DNA of 64,000 nucleotides, from positions 132,888 to 196,887 of the forward strand of contig JBFNNX010000026.1 in assembly GCA_040791665.1 (NCBI GenBank), given 5' to 3'. Shown here piece after piece: positions 18,092 to 25,463 of the stretch. Numbering within the stretch: the stretch's first letter is position 1; every line of letters starts with the position of its first letter. Position numbers and translations under genes: made by a program. The DNA is from Thiodiazotropha sp040791665. GTDB lineage: Bacteria; Pseudomonadota; Gammaproteobacteria; Chromatiales; Chromatiaceae. The notes below the pieces were generated by a model. It did no database searches. It was not told the DNA's origin and worked only from the letters and a program-made list of their open reading frames with translations.

Positions 18092-18184
18092 ATGTCTATC
18101 GCTAATATCTTCAATGAGTTAGCTAGCGCTTTAGCTACTCAGCCAAAAGCATGCAAGGGCTGTAAAGTGCGATTGGGATCTTAA
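18092..18184 (+). CDS. Possible 30-residue peptide ending in CKGCK motif
   Basis: An ATG opens a 30-codon frame with sequence MSIANIFNELASALATQPKA followed by CKGCKVRLGS and TAA. It has an amphipathic leader-like first half and a short Cys-containing basic tail. A TATAAT box lies about 75 bp upstream, but no strong ribosome site precedes the ATG. It could be a leader peptide or a small modified peptide, or chance. No homologue is known to me. Confidence 0.25.
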   Translation: MSIANIFNELASALATQPKACKGCKVRLGS

Positions 18185-18284
18185 TGGACGAAACAGTTGT
18201 TAACGTTCCGATTACATTGAGTTGCCCGTTTCCCGACAAGGGATAAAGATGTGATTCATTTTTTTTAGTGTGGAAGTATGTTGT

Positions 18285-18306
18285 GTGTCACTGCTGTGAC
18301 ACTTTT
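18285..18306 (+). terminator. Small hairpin followed by T-run
   Basis: GTGTCA and TGACAC flank a 6-nt loop and are followed by TTTT. It is a weak terminator candidate about 100 bp after the small CKGC ORF; it could equally be a protein-binding dyad. Confidence 0.3.
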
Positions 18307-18453
18307 CAGGAGGCCTTAAGATTCAATGTAGAATCGATTAATGAATCAATTTCCATTCAAATTTAATCAGCCGGGTAATTAAATACGTCATGATCAGGGC
18401 TTGTATCATATCTTTGGTCAAGACAAATTTGGTTGCCGGACCGGGAATCAGGT

Positions 18454-18682
18454 CTAGGGCCTGTTAACACTAATCAGATGTGCTCTGTTGGGCCTGAAAA
18501 AACGCCAATCAAGGCGCGAGGAGAGAGGTTTGGTCACTCCAAATGAACGACGAGCAACGCCGAGTGGCGCTTTTTCAGGCCCAACCCGAAGGGCTGGGGC
18601 TGTTTTATCGGGGGAAGATCACCTTGCTGGGCACAAAAACAGCCCCAGCAGAGCACATCCGATTAGTGTTAACAGGCCCTAG
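18454..18682. mobile_element. MITE-like element, 229 bp with about 34-bp terminal inverted repeats, CTAG ends
   Basis: The left end CTAGGGCCTGTTAACACT and its mirror AGTGTTAACAGGCCCTAG at the right form inverted repeats of about 34 bp with one mismatch. CTAG at both ends may be a 4-bp target duplication. The interior has no transposase; it shares the blocks CGCCAATCAAGGCGC and CTTGCTGGGCACAAAAACAG with the copy at 41680. Short frames inside (18488-18682, 18543-18737) are by-products. The right end lies 11 bp before the start codon of the prolyl iminopeptidase gene. Confidence 0.85.
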
Positions 18683-18693
18683 GCAGGTGACTG

Positions 18694-19659
18694 GTGAGAT
18701 CACTCTATCCTCCCAGCGAACCGAATGCCGTATATAAAATATGCGTCGATCAGCTTCACGAGCTCTATGTGGAGGAGTGTGGCAATTCAGAGGGTGTTCC
18801 AGTGGTGTTTCTCCACGGCGGTCCGGGTTCGGGCTGTTCAGACGACCACCACCGCTTTTTCGATCCCGATTTCTACAGAATCATTCTCTTCGATCAGCGT
18901 GGCTCAGGAAAATCCCTGCCCTTGGGAGAGACAAAGCGAAACCGTACCTTGGAACTTGTGTCGGATATGGAAACTATCCGCCGCCACCTGGATATCGAGC
19001 GATGGATGCTGTTTGGCGGCTCATGGGGTGCAACTTTATCGCTTATCTATGCCCTTTCCCATTCCGACAGGGTGCTCGGAATGATCTTAAGGGGGACGTT
19101 TCTCGCACGTGAATCTGATCTGGATTGGTTTTTCATAGGTCTCAAGCGCCTCTTCCCGCAGGCCTGGGACAGGCTGTCGCACGGGCTACCGGATAACACG
19201 GAAGTGGAGAGTCTTATCAGCCGGTATCACGCTGCAGTTCATGCTGGTGACAGAACTCTTGCGCTGCAGGCTGCGCACAGATGGTCGGAGTGGTGCAGTC
19301 GCATAGTCAACTGGCATAAGCCACAAAGTTCGGCAGACGCTGACAAAGCGCCAGAATCGGAAGCGCAGCAAGAACGATTGCTGGCAAAGGTCAAAATCGA
19401 GACACACTACGCCCACCACCGCTATTTCATTGAGGAAAATGAGATACTCAACCGCATCGGATCACTTTCCGCCATGCCTGTCTCAATCGTGCACGGCCGT
19501 TACGATCTTATCTGTAGCATGGAATCGGCCTGGCTGCTGCACCGGGCCATTCCCGATTCGCGATTTATACAGGTACCTGACGCCGGCCATATCATCGACG
19601 AGCCCTCGATGGCGGCAGCGCTGGTGGAAGAAACCGATCGAATGCGTGAGCTGCTATAG
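18694..19659 (+). CDS. pip: Prolyl iminopeptidase (alpha/beta hydrolase, S33 family)
   Basis: 321 residues, cytoplasmic; removes N-terminal proline from peptides. The oxyanion motif HGGPG is at 41-45, the nucleophile Ser 110 lies in GGSWG, the acid is Asp 271 (HGRYDLI) and His 299 is in DAGHI, so the triad is complete. Length is normal. The start is GTG 18694, set by the conserved MRSLYPPSEP beginning; the ribosome site AGGTGA is close to it. The MITE ends just upstream, so native promoter sequence has been displaced or supplied by the element. Confidence 0.94.
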   Translation: MRSLYPPSEPNAVYKICVDQLHELYVEECGNSEGVPVVFLHGGPGSGCSDDHHRFFDPDFYRIILFDQRGSGKSLPLGETKRNRTLELVSDMETIRRHLDIERWMLFGGSWGATLSLIYALSHSDRVLGMILRGTFLARESDLDWFFIGLKRLFPQAWDRLSHGLPDNTEVESLISRYHAAVHAGDRTLALQAAHRWSEWCSRIVNWHKPQSSADADKAPESEAQQERLLAKVKIETHYAHHRYFIEENEILNRIGSLSAMPVSIVHGRYDLICSMESAWLLHRAIPDSRFIQVPDAGHIIDEPSMAAALVEETDRMRELL

Positions 19660-19675
19660 ATTCAGATCAACGCAA

Positions 19676-19753
19676 GCCGCGAATGGACACGAATCACCGC
19701 AAATTTACGCAAAATATGTTAGTCCGCAAATGAACGCTAATAAACGCAAATGA
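19676..19753 (+). repeat. Dispersed repeat, left arm of a 311-bp inverted pair
   Basis: A 78-bp block of the type GCCGCGAATGGACRCGAATC, then CGCAAATTTACG, AGTCCGCAAATGAACGCTAA and TAAACGCAAATGA. It is repeated in reverse at 19909-19986 with a short mismatch patch in the middle. No coding content. Confidence 0.85.
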
Positions 19754-19908
19754 ATTCATTGCAAATTGTTGAGTTGTAATAAACTATGTCAATGATTAAG
19801 TTTGAAGCGGTATCTTATAAACAAGCCGTAGTAGCTTTGTAGCCACAAGACCGCCAACCTCCCTTATGCACCATACGCCTGCGTTTTATGGAAAGGACAA
19901 AAAAAGTA

Positions 19909-19986
19909 TCATTTGCGTTTATTAGCGTTCATTTGCGGACTTTTTTACCATTCGTAAATTTGCGGTGATTCGCGTCCATTCGCGGC
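19909..19986 (-). repeat. Dispersed repeat, right arm of the inverted pair
   Basis: Reverse complement of the block at 19676-19753. The two arms enclose about 155 bp with no gene. The pair could fold into a long hairpin and may serve as a bidirectional transcription stop between pip and pqqE, or be a mobile remnant. Confidence 0.85.
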
Positions 19987-20021
19987 ATTATCATTATCTG
20001 TTACTGTCCGCTCACTTTGGG

Positions 20022-21158
20022 CTATTTGCTGGCAGTGAGTTTTTTCGAGTTGCGCATGTTGCGGAATACCAGGGGTGCGGTGTCAGGCTCGCTTGGGGTG
20101 TTCGTTTCATTGACCATTTGGACTATTCGTTCATGGTGGGGCGATTTGCCGCAGACCGGATCGGCATTGGCGGCGTCACCGGTCAACAGATAGGCCTGGC
20201 AACGGCAGCCGCCGAAGTCTTTCTCCTTCTCGTCGCAGTTGCGGCAGGGCTCCTTCATCCAGCCATAGCCACGAAATCTGTTGAAATCGGAAGATTCGTT
20301 CCAAATCCATTCGATACTGTGGTCACGCACGTTGGGAAAGGTTAGGCCAGGTAGTTCGCCGGCTGCATGGCATGGAAGGGCGGTGCCGTCCGGGGCCACG
20401 GTGAGGAACACCGCACCCCAACCGTTCATGCAGGCCTTGGGGCGCTCTTCATGGTAGTCGGGTACGACATAGAAGATCCGCATCTTGCCCTTGAACTTCT
20501 CTTGGTAGCGGTGGGCAACCACCTCTGCCTCTTCCACCTGGGCGCGGCTTGGCAGCAGCTGTTCCCGGTTGTGCAGGGCCCAGCCGTAGTACTGAGTGGT
20601 GGCCAGTTCCACGTAGTCGGCCTCCAAGGCATACGACATCTCCAGTATCTGTTCTACCTGGCTCTCATTGTGGCGATGTAAGACGAAACAGAGCACCATT
20701 GGGTATTCGTACTTCTTCACCAGACGTGCCATCTCCAGCTTGTGCTGGAAGGAGTTGTTGCCGGCGATGAAGTTGTTGAGCTCTTCACTGCTGGCCTGGA
20801 AACTGACCTGGATATGATCCAGCCCCGCCTCCTTGAAAGCCTTGATGCGGGTCTCGTCCATACCGACGCCGGAGGTGAGCAGGTTGGTGTAGTATCCCAG
20901 TTTGTGCGCTTCCGCAATGAGCACCTCCAGGTCCTTGCGCACAAGTGCTTCGCCGCCTGAGAAACCGAGCTGCACCGCTCCCATGGCGCGTGCTTCGCGA
21001 AATACCCGGATCCACTCCTCGGTGGAGAGTTCGTCCTTATAACGGGCGATATCGAGCGGATTGGAGCAGTAGGGACACTGCAACGGACATTTATAGGTCA
21101 ACTCCGCCAGCAGCCAGAGCGGCTTAGGCGGGCTTGTGTCGGATCCATTGGTTGTCAT
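20022..21158 (-). CDS. pqqE: PqqE, radical SAM PqqA peptide cyclase
   Basis: 378 residues from ATG 21158, which overlaps the end of pqqD by 35 nt. The radical SAM cluster motif CPLQCPYC is followed by a C-terminal SPASM region with cysteines in LPCHAAGE, EPCRNCDEKE, GGCRCQAY and DPVCG. It cross-links Glu and Tyr of the PqqA peptide with help from PqqD, the first committed step of PQQ synthesis. It is the last gene of the pqqABCDE operon. Upstream in-frame ATG 21194 lies deeper within pqqD. Confidence 0.97.
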   Translation of the reverse strand: MTTNGSDTSPPKPLWLLAELTYKCPLQCPYCSNPLDIARYKDELSTEEWIRVFREARAMGAVQLGFSGGEALVRKDLEVLIAEAHKLGYYTNLLTSGVGMDETRIKAFKEAGLDHIQVSFQASSEELNNFIAGNNSFQHKLEMARLVKKYEYPMVLCFVLHRHNESQVEQILEMSYALEADYVELATTQYYGWALHNREQLLPSRAQVEEAEVVAHRYQEKFKGKMRIFYVVPDYHEERPKACMNGWGAVFLTVAPDGTALPCHAAGELPGLTFPNVRDHSIEWIWNESSDFNRFRGYGWMKEPCRNCDEKEKDFGGCRCQAYLLTGDAANADPVCGKSPHHERIVQMVNETNTPSEPDTAPLVFRNMRNSKKLTASK

Positions 21159-21408
21159 AAGCGGTATCCAGAAATTGATAGACGTCGGCTTCAAGCTCTG
21201 CTTTGGGAAAGGCCGACTTCAGGTCGTCAATGATAGTGGCGACATTCGCTTCGCCGTCACATCGCTTTAGGATCTCTCCGGCGGCATGATTGAGTTTAAC
21301 CATACCCTCGGGATAGAGGATTACATGACAGTCCTGGGCCTCTTCCCATTGAAAACGGAAGGTGGGCGCCATCTGTGGGATGTCTTCGGCAGTGAAATGG
21401 TTGCTCAT
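21124..21408 (-). CDS. pqqD: PqqD, PqqA-binding chaperone (RRE domain)
   Basis: 94 residues; winged-helix RRE fold that presents PqqA to PqqE. The family pattern is seen in PTFRFQWEEAQDCHVILYPE, then MVKLNHAAGEILKRCDG and the C-terminal DTAYDNQWI. It starts 3 bp after the pqqC stop. Confidence 0.96.
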   Translation of the reverse strand: MSNHFTAEDIPQMAPTFRFQWEEAQDCHVILYPEGMVKLNHAAGEILKRCDGEANVATIIDDLKSAFPKAELEADVYQFLDTAYDNQWIRHKPA

Positions 21409-21411
21409 AGG

Positions 21412-22143
21412 TTAGGCCGTAATGTTGTGATAGGGCGGTTTGTTTTCCACATAGGCCATCCACATGCAATCGAGCATGGTCCACAGGATATCGAGTTTGA
21501 ACTGCAGCACCTCCAGCATCTTCTCCTGTTGCTCGCGGGTTTTATAGTAGTTCAATGTGATATCCAGGCCATGTAATACATCCCGGCGGGCTTCGGTCAG
21601 TCGTTTGCGGAAGTAGTGGTATCCGCGCTCATCGATCCAGGGATAGTATTGCGGCCAATTGTCTAGCCGTTGTTGATGAATGGTCGGGGCGAAGAGTTCC
21701 GTAAGCGAAGAACTGGCTGCCACTTCCCAGGGTTGTTGGCGGGCGAAATTGACATAGGCGTCGATGGCGAATTTCACACCCGGCAGCAGGTGCTTGTGAG
21801 AGAGTAGATCCTCTCGTGACAGACCCACGGCCTCACCCAACAGCAGCCAGGCCTCTATACCCCCTTCATCACCCTGGGTGCCGTCGTGGTCGATGATTCG
21901 CTGTATCCAGTGACGGCGCACGTCCCGATCGGGACAGTTGGCCATGATGGCGGCATCCTTTACCGGGATGATGACCTGGTAATAAAAACGGTTGGCGACC
22001 CAACCCTGTATGGCCGGTTTATCCAGCTTGCCGCTGTTCATTAAAATGTGGAACTCATGATGAATGTGGTAGTACTTCTCCTTTTCCCTGAGCTTCTGTT
22101 CAAACTCCTCTTTCGACCATGGATTGGTTGGATAGGCGGTCAT
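21412..22143 (-). CDS. pqqC: PqqC, pyrroloquinoline-quinone synthase
   Basis: 243 residues, the usual length. It catalyses the last oxidation and ring closure giving PQQ, using O2 without metal. Family motifs include YYHIHHEFH, the GWVANRFYYQ helix, RIIDHDG, the SSLTELFAP stretch, and the conserved C-terminal helix. It lies 12 bp after pqqB and 3 bp before pqqD. Confidence 0.97.
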   Translation of the reverse strand: MTAYPTNPWSKEEFEQKLREKEKYYHIHHEFHILMNSGKLDKPAIQGWVANRFYYQVIIPVKDAAIMANCPDRDVRRHWIQRIIDHDGTQGDEGGIEAWLLLGEAVGLSREDLLSHKHLLPGVKFAIDAYVNFARQQPWEVAASSSLTELFAPTIHQQRLDNWPQYYPWIDERGYHYFRKRLTEARRDVLHGLDITLNYYKTREQQEKMLEVLQFKLDILWTMLDCMWMAYVENKPPYHNITA

Positions 22144-22155
22144 AGCTGTTTCCGT

Positions 22156-23070
22156 TTATAGTTCGATCTGCATGCCATCGTGAGATACCTCGATACCGGC
22201 CTCGTTCAACGCTTGCCGCTCGGGTGAATCATCCACGAGGATGGGATTGGTGTTGTTGATATGAATAAGTATTTTTCTGGGTTTGGTAAGGCCGCTCATG
22301 ATATCGATGATGCCGCCCCTGCCCGATTGATCGAGATGCCCCATTTCACTGCCGAGCTTGTTGCTGATGCCGGCCTGGACCATCTCGTTGTTCTGCCATA
22401 AAGTGCCGTCCACCAGTAAGCAGTCCGCATCTTGCATATAGGGCATGATGTGAGGCTCCATGGAACCCAGCCCGGGTGCATAAAACAGGTTTTTTCCGGT
22501 TGTGGTGTTTTCAACCCGTACGCCTATGTTGTCTCCCGGAACCGTGTTGTGGCGGTGAGGGGAGTAGGGGGGGGCCTCGCTCTTCAGTGGTACCGCAGTG
22601 AACACCAATCCTTCGATGCCCGGAATGAAGAAACTCGACTCGTCGGTCAGAATCTCGTGCCAGTTGACTCCTCTGAAGTGGCCAAGAATGTTGAAAATCG
22701 GGTAGCCAGTGGTCAAATCGTCATGTACGGCCCGGGTGCAATAGACATCCCAGGGTGCCGTGTGCTCACGCAGCAGCAACAGCCCGGTGGTGTGATCGAT
22801 CTGCGCATCCACCAACAGAATGGCTCGTATTGCCGTATCACGAATCGCTCTGCCCGGCTGTAAGGCTGGAAATGATGCCAGCTGTGCTCGGATATCCGGT
22901 GATGTATTGAAGAGTACCCAGTCCTCACCGTTTGCGCTGATTGAGATGGAGGATTGTGTGCGGGGTGTCGCTTTGATGGTTCCGGTTCGTACTCCCTGGC
23001 AGTTATGGCAATTACAGTTCCATTGTGGAAATCCGCCACCTGCGCCGGAACCCAATATATGTATGAGCAT
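22156..23070 (-). CDS. pqqB: PqqB, MBL-fold hydroxylase of PQQ biosynthesis
   Basis: 304 residues. It begins MLIHILGSGAGGGFPQWNC, the family signature, and has the metal-site stretch DAQIDHTTGLLLLREH. It hydroxylates the PqqA-derived Tyr. No clear ribosome site precedes the ATG; translation may depend on read-through from pqqA past the hairpin at 23091. Confidence 0.97.
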   Translation of the reverse strand: MLIHILGSGAGGGFPQWNCNCHNCQGVRTGTIKATPRTQSSISISANGEDWVLFNTSPDIRAQLASFPALQPGRAIRDTAIRAILLVDAQIDHTTGLLLLREHTAPWDVYCTRAVHDDLTTGYPIFNILGHFRGVNWHEILTDESSFFIPGIEGLVFTAVPLKSEAPPYSPHRHNTVPGDNIGVRVENTTTGKNLFYAPGLGSMEPHIMPYMQDADCLLVDGTLWQNNEMVQAGISNKLGSEMGHLDQSGRGGIIDIMSGLTKPRKILIHINNTNPILVDDSPERQALNEAGIEVSHDGMQIEL

Positions 23071-23090
23071 GAATAGGTTGAGGTTATGAT

Positions 23091-23119
23091 CGGAACCACC
23101 CGCATGAGAGGTGGTTCCG
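23091..23119 (-). terminator. Hairpin between pqqA and pqqB
   Basis: A 10-bp perfect stem, CGGAACCACC with GGTGGTTCCG, encloses a 9-nt loop containing GCATGAG. It has no T-run. A structured element here would keep pqqA transcript in excess of pqqBCDE, as is typical for these operons. The loop resembles the one between xoxF and its cytochrome gene. Confidence 0.7.
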
Positions 23120-23130
23120 ACGATTACAGC

Positions 23131-23205
23131 TTACCGATTGTTGATGTATAGATTGATCTCAAAACCGAAGCGTAGATCTTGATAGGAAGGTGTAGACCAA
23201 TTCAT
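23131..23205 (-). CDS. pqqA: PqqA, PQQ precursor peptide (24 residues)
   Basis: The sequence MNWSTPSYQDLRFGFEINLY is followed by INNR. Glu 16 and Tyr 20 are in the invariant E-x3-Y arrangement cross-linked by PqqE. AGGAG lies 8 nt before the ATG. The ORF is too short for usual gene calling but unmistakable, being directly upstream of pqqB and separated by the hairpin. Confidence 0.97.
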   Translation of the reverse strand: MNWSTPSYQDLRFGFEINLYINNR

Positions 23206-23760
23206 GAAGTATCACTCCTGTTAATTTTCGCTAGTCTCTGAAGATGTTTTAGCTTTGTCTGCTGTATATAGATACAGCAGAGCAAACCTACTTTACAAAC
23301 ATGCTTATGTTCAATTGCATGCAGTCTCTATTCATGGAGTTCACCATGCCTAGGGGCTTGCTAGGAATAATGGCAAAAAAACATTGGGAATTTTTCCCGA
23401 CACTGCTCGAGTTGGGGCAATATGTTGCACTCAATCTGCTCTGGATCCGTGACACCGGATGAGCGGCGATATGGGAGTGACAGACGCTTTACTGTATAAC
23501 TTCATGATCGGCTTCATTAAAAAGATCAAGCGGAAATGAAGATGATCAGGTTGTGAATGTGTGTCAGATTTGGATTAGCTATTGAGACAATAGTAAATGC
23601 CAATTGCGAGGCTTGTTCCCAGCCAGTTCCGTGGCGTCAAAGATGGACCCGCCTAACAGGCGAAAGTGGCGTCTTTTGTAAATGATGGCTTGGATGTGGT
23701 TATTGGGCGTTGTGTGAGGGTTCACACGATTGCGATTGAGATGGCGGCTCTGCAGCAGTG
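23206..23760. other. Intergenic region between pqqA promoter side and fhcC end
   Basis: About 555 bp. The left part holds the pqqA leader with a dyad at 23259-23280. Near 23630-23680 there are short repeated TGGCGTC words and a CGCCTaacAGGCG hairpin after the fhcC stop. One weak 77-codon minus frame (23579-23812) overlaps the fhcC end and is not accepted. Confidence 0.4.
23259..23280 (-). promoter_or_regulatory. Perfect dyad upstream of pqqA
   Basis: CTGCTGTAT and ATACAGCAG are separated by 4 nt, about 54 bp before the pqqA start. It could be a regulator-binding site or a leader RNA hairpin; no T-run follows. Confidence 0.5.
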
Positions 23761-24570
23761 CTACAAGACCAATATCTCGCCCTGACCACCGCAACTCAGA
23801 TCGCCAAGCCAACGGTGAACCCGGTTGCTCCGTTCCACCAGGTTTGAGAAGGGCGGATGTTCTTTGAAGCTTCTGGTGAGCAGGGTCAGGAAATGGAGAT
23901 GGTGTTGGCCGTTATCGTTGAAGGTGACCGGCATTGAAGCGGGTTGTCTTGTCAAAATCAATGTGCCGCGGCGCATGGCCATTCCGGCCTGCGCACCGCA
24001 CTGACCCAATACCACCATGGTTCCCGCAACCATGCGTGATACACAGTAATCGCCACAGTCACCGCCGATCAGTATGGTTCCACGACGCATCAGGTCGCCT
24101 GCCCTGTCTCCGGCAGTACCCTTGAGGATGATGGTCCCGCCACGCATGCCCTGGCGCTCCCCTGCGATGGCGCCGCCGAGGAAGTCCCCCGCGTTGCCGG
24201 TTATTTCCAGGCGGCCTCCCTGCATTGCGCAGCCCGCAGCCACACCCACATTGCCACTGACCTGAATGGTGCCGTTCCGCATACCGCATCCGAGATAGGC
24301 GCCTGAGTTGCCCTCTATCCTGATGCAACCGCCAGCCATATCGGCACCGATCCTATCGAGTCGGTCGCTCTCCGACTGGATGACGATCCGCTCTGTTACC
24401 TTACCTTCGATGGTGAACAGCTCTCCGGTATCGACCTGCCGGTTTCCCAGCCATAGAGGAATTCTTGCTATCTCATCTGCTCGCTTGCCGGCCAGATGCT
24501 CGGGGCTGAAGGGACTCATGTCCAGGCGCTGCGAAAGGCTGTTCCTCAGTTTCAGGGTCAGGGCGCTCAT
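23761..24570 (-). CDS. fhcC: Formyltransferase/hydrolase complex subunit C (FwdC-like)
   Basis: 269 residues from ATG 24570, with GGAGGTGATGG ahead of it and an ATGA overlap with fhcD. A right-handed parallel beta-helix is visible as repeats of the GNxGxxxGxxMxxGxIxxxG type (GNSGAYLGCGMRNGTIQVSG and following). It is a structural subunit of the Fhc complex that converts formyl-H4MPT to formate via methylofuran. An earlier in-frame start (24669) would lie inside fhcD and is rejected. Confidence 0.95.
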   Translation of the reverse strand: MSALTLKLRNSLSQRLDMSPFSPEHLAGKRADEIARIPLWLGNRQVDTGELFTIEGKVTERIVIQSESDRLDRIGADMAGGCIRIEGNSGAYLGCGMRNGTIQVSGNVGVAAGCAMQGGRLEITGNAGDFLGGAIAGERQGMRGGTIILKGTAGDRAGDLMRRGTILIGGDCGDYCVSRMVAGTMVVLGQCGAQAGMAMRRGTLILTRQPASMPVTFNDNGQHHLHFLTLLTRSFKEHPPFSNLVERSNRVHRWLGDLSCGGQGEILVL

Positions 24571-25463
24571 GCCATCACCTCCCGCAAATGGAAATGGAAC
24601 TGACCCAGTTTGCCGCCATAGTTGCCGGCGGAGATACGTCGGATTCCGGCTGCAGCGCCCAATTCGCATACTGCCGAGATGCCGGTCCGGGTAGCGAGGC
24701 TTACGTCGGCATCGCTCAAACCGTTGATGACGATCTCCATCACCGATCCGATCTCCGGACCGAGCTTGGAGTTCACCAATCCCCTTAGAGAGGGGCAGTA
24801 GGCATCGTTGGTGGAGGCCGTCAAGGCCTTGTATTTCGATCCCACCTTGGAGCCGGAGCGAACGATGCCGCCGGGAAAAGGCATGATCACATTAGGCAGT
24901 TTACGCATTGCCTCGATCGCCTTTTCGCAGGCGCTGAGCGCCTGCTGCTGCGTCTCGGCGAGAACCAGAAAGTTGCCGCCGCCGACAGCGGGTATCCGGG
25001 CAACGGTCTCCTCGCACAGAAACTCGCCGTCCATCACCGGCACACGCCAATAGCGGATGCCGTCGATCTGTTTGGAGATCTGATAGCCGTCGCCGAAAAA
25101 GCGCAGATTCTTACCCAGCGGAATCCGCTTTTCGCCCTCGATACCGGCAAAGAGGGCGGTGGTGGGACAGGTCAGTACACACTGGCCTACGCGGGTCTCC
25201 AGCTGTTTCGCCAGTGCTTTGCCGGACATGCCGAAGAGCAACACACTCACACCGGGACGTCCATCGGGTGTCTCATCGGGGACGATCTCCGCTTCGATGC
25301 CCGCTTCCACACCGCAGCCGATCACCGATGTGGCGAATCCGGTCATGGTTTCGCCGGCGATGCGTGCCCAGCGGCGGTTGATGGCGGTGATGACGACACG
25401 GGTGGCGCTCATGCCGAAGGCCTCGGCGAAGGTGTCCTCGATTTCAGTGCCGTTGATGATCAT
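24567..25463 (-). CDS. fhcD: Formylmethanofuran:H4MPT formyltransferase subunit (Ftr-like)
   Basis: 298 residues matching Ftr in length. It begins MIINGTEIEDTFAEAFGM and contains MPFPGGIVRSGSKVGSKYK, both strongly conserved. It moves the formyl group from H4MPT to methylofuran inside the Fhc complex. Overlaps of ATGA type with fhcA (upstream) and fhcC (downstream) show tight coupling. Confidence 0.97.
   Translation of the reverse strand: MIINGTEIEDTFAEAFGMSATRVVITAINRRWARIAGETMTGFATSVIGCGVEAGIEAEIVPDETPDGRPGVSVLLFGMSGKALAKQLETRVGQCVLTCPTTALFAGIEGEKRIPLGKNLRFFGDGYQISKQIDGIRYWRVPVMDGEFLCEETVARIPAVGGGNFLVLAETQQQALSACEKAIEAMRKLPNVIMPFPGGIVRSGSKVGSKYKALTASTNDAYCPSLRGLVNSKLGPEIGSVMEIVINGLSDADVSLATRTGISAVCELGAAAGIRRISAGNYGGKLGQFHFHLREVMA

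Larger units (their letters stand above)
17566..18453. other. Long gene-poor region upstream of xoxF
   Basis: Nearly 0.9 kb, AT-rich in its right half, without a normal-size gene. It holds the presumed xoxF promoter, a perfect TATAAT at 18013-18018 (no good -35 found), one possible 30-codon ORF (18092-18184), and a small dyad at 18285. No riboswitch class could be recognised. Confidence 0.4.

Noticed and set aside
18488..18737. Two 64-codon frames beginning in the first MITE, one similar to a 79-codon frame in the second MITE
   Set aside because: The similarity (LKKRQSR) comes from the repeated DNA itself; frames are not maintained between the copies and run across the inverted repeats.
19660..20021. 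Possible CRISPR-like array because of repeated CGCAAAT words
   Set aside because: The repeats form one inverted pair, not regularly spaced direct repeats with unique spacers.
23579..23812. 77-codon minus-strand frame overlapping the end of fhcC
   Set aside because: Arg/His/Asn-rich, no ribosome site, overlaps a conserved gene end; looks like non-coding spacer with short repeated words.
24570..24669. Longer start for fhcC at 24669
   Set aside because: It would extend 100 nt into fhcD; the ATG at 24570 has GGAGGTG upstream and an ATGA overlap like the other fhc junctions.
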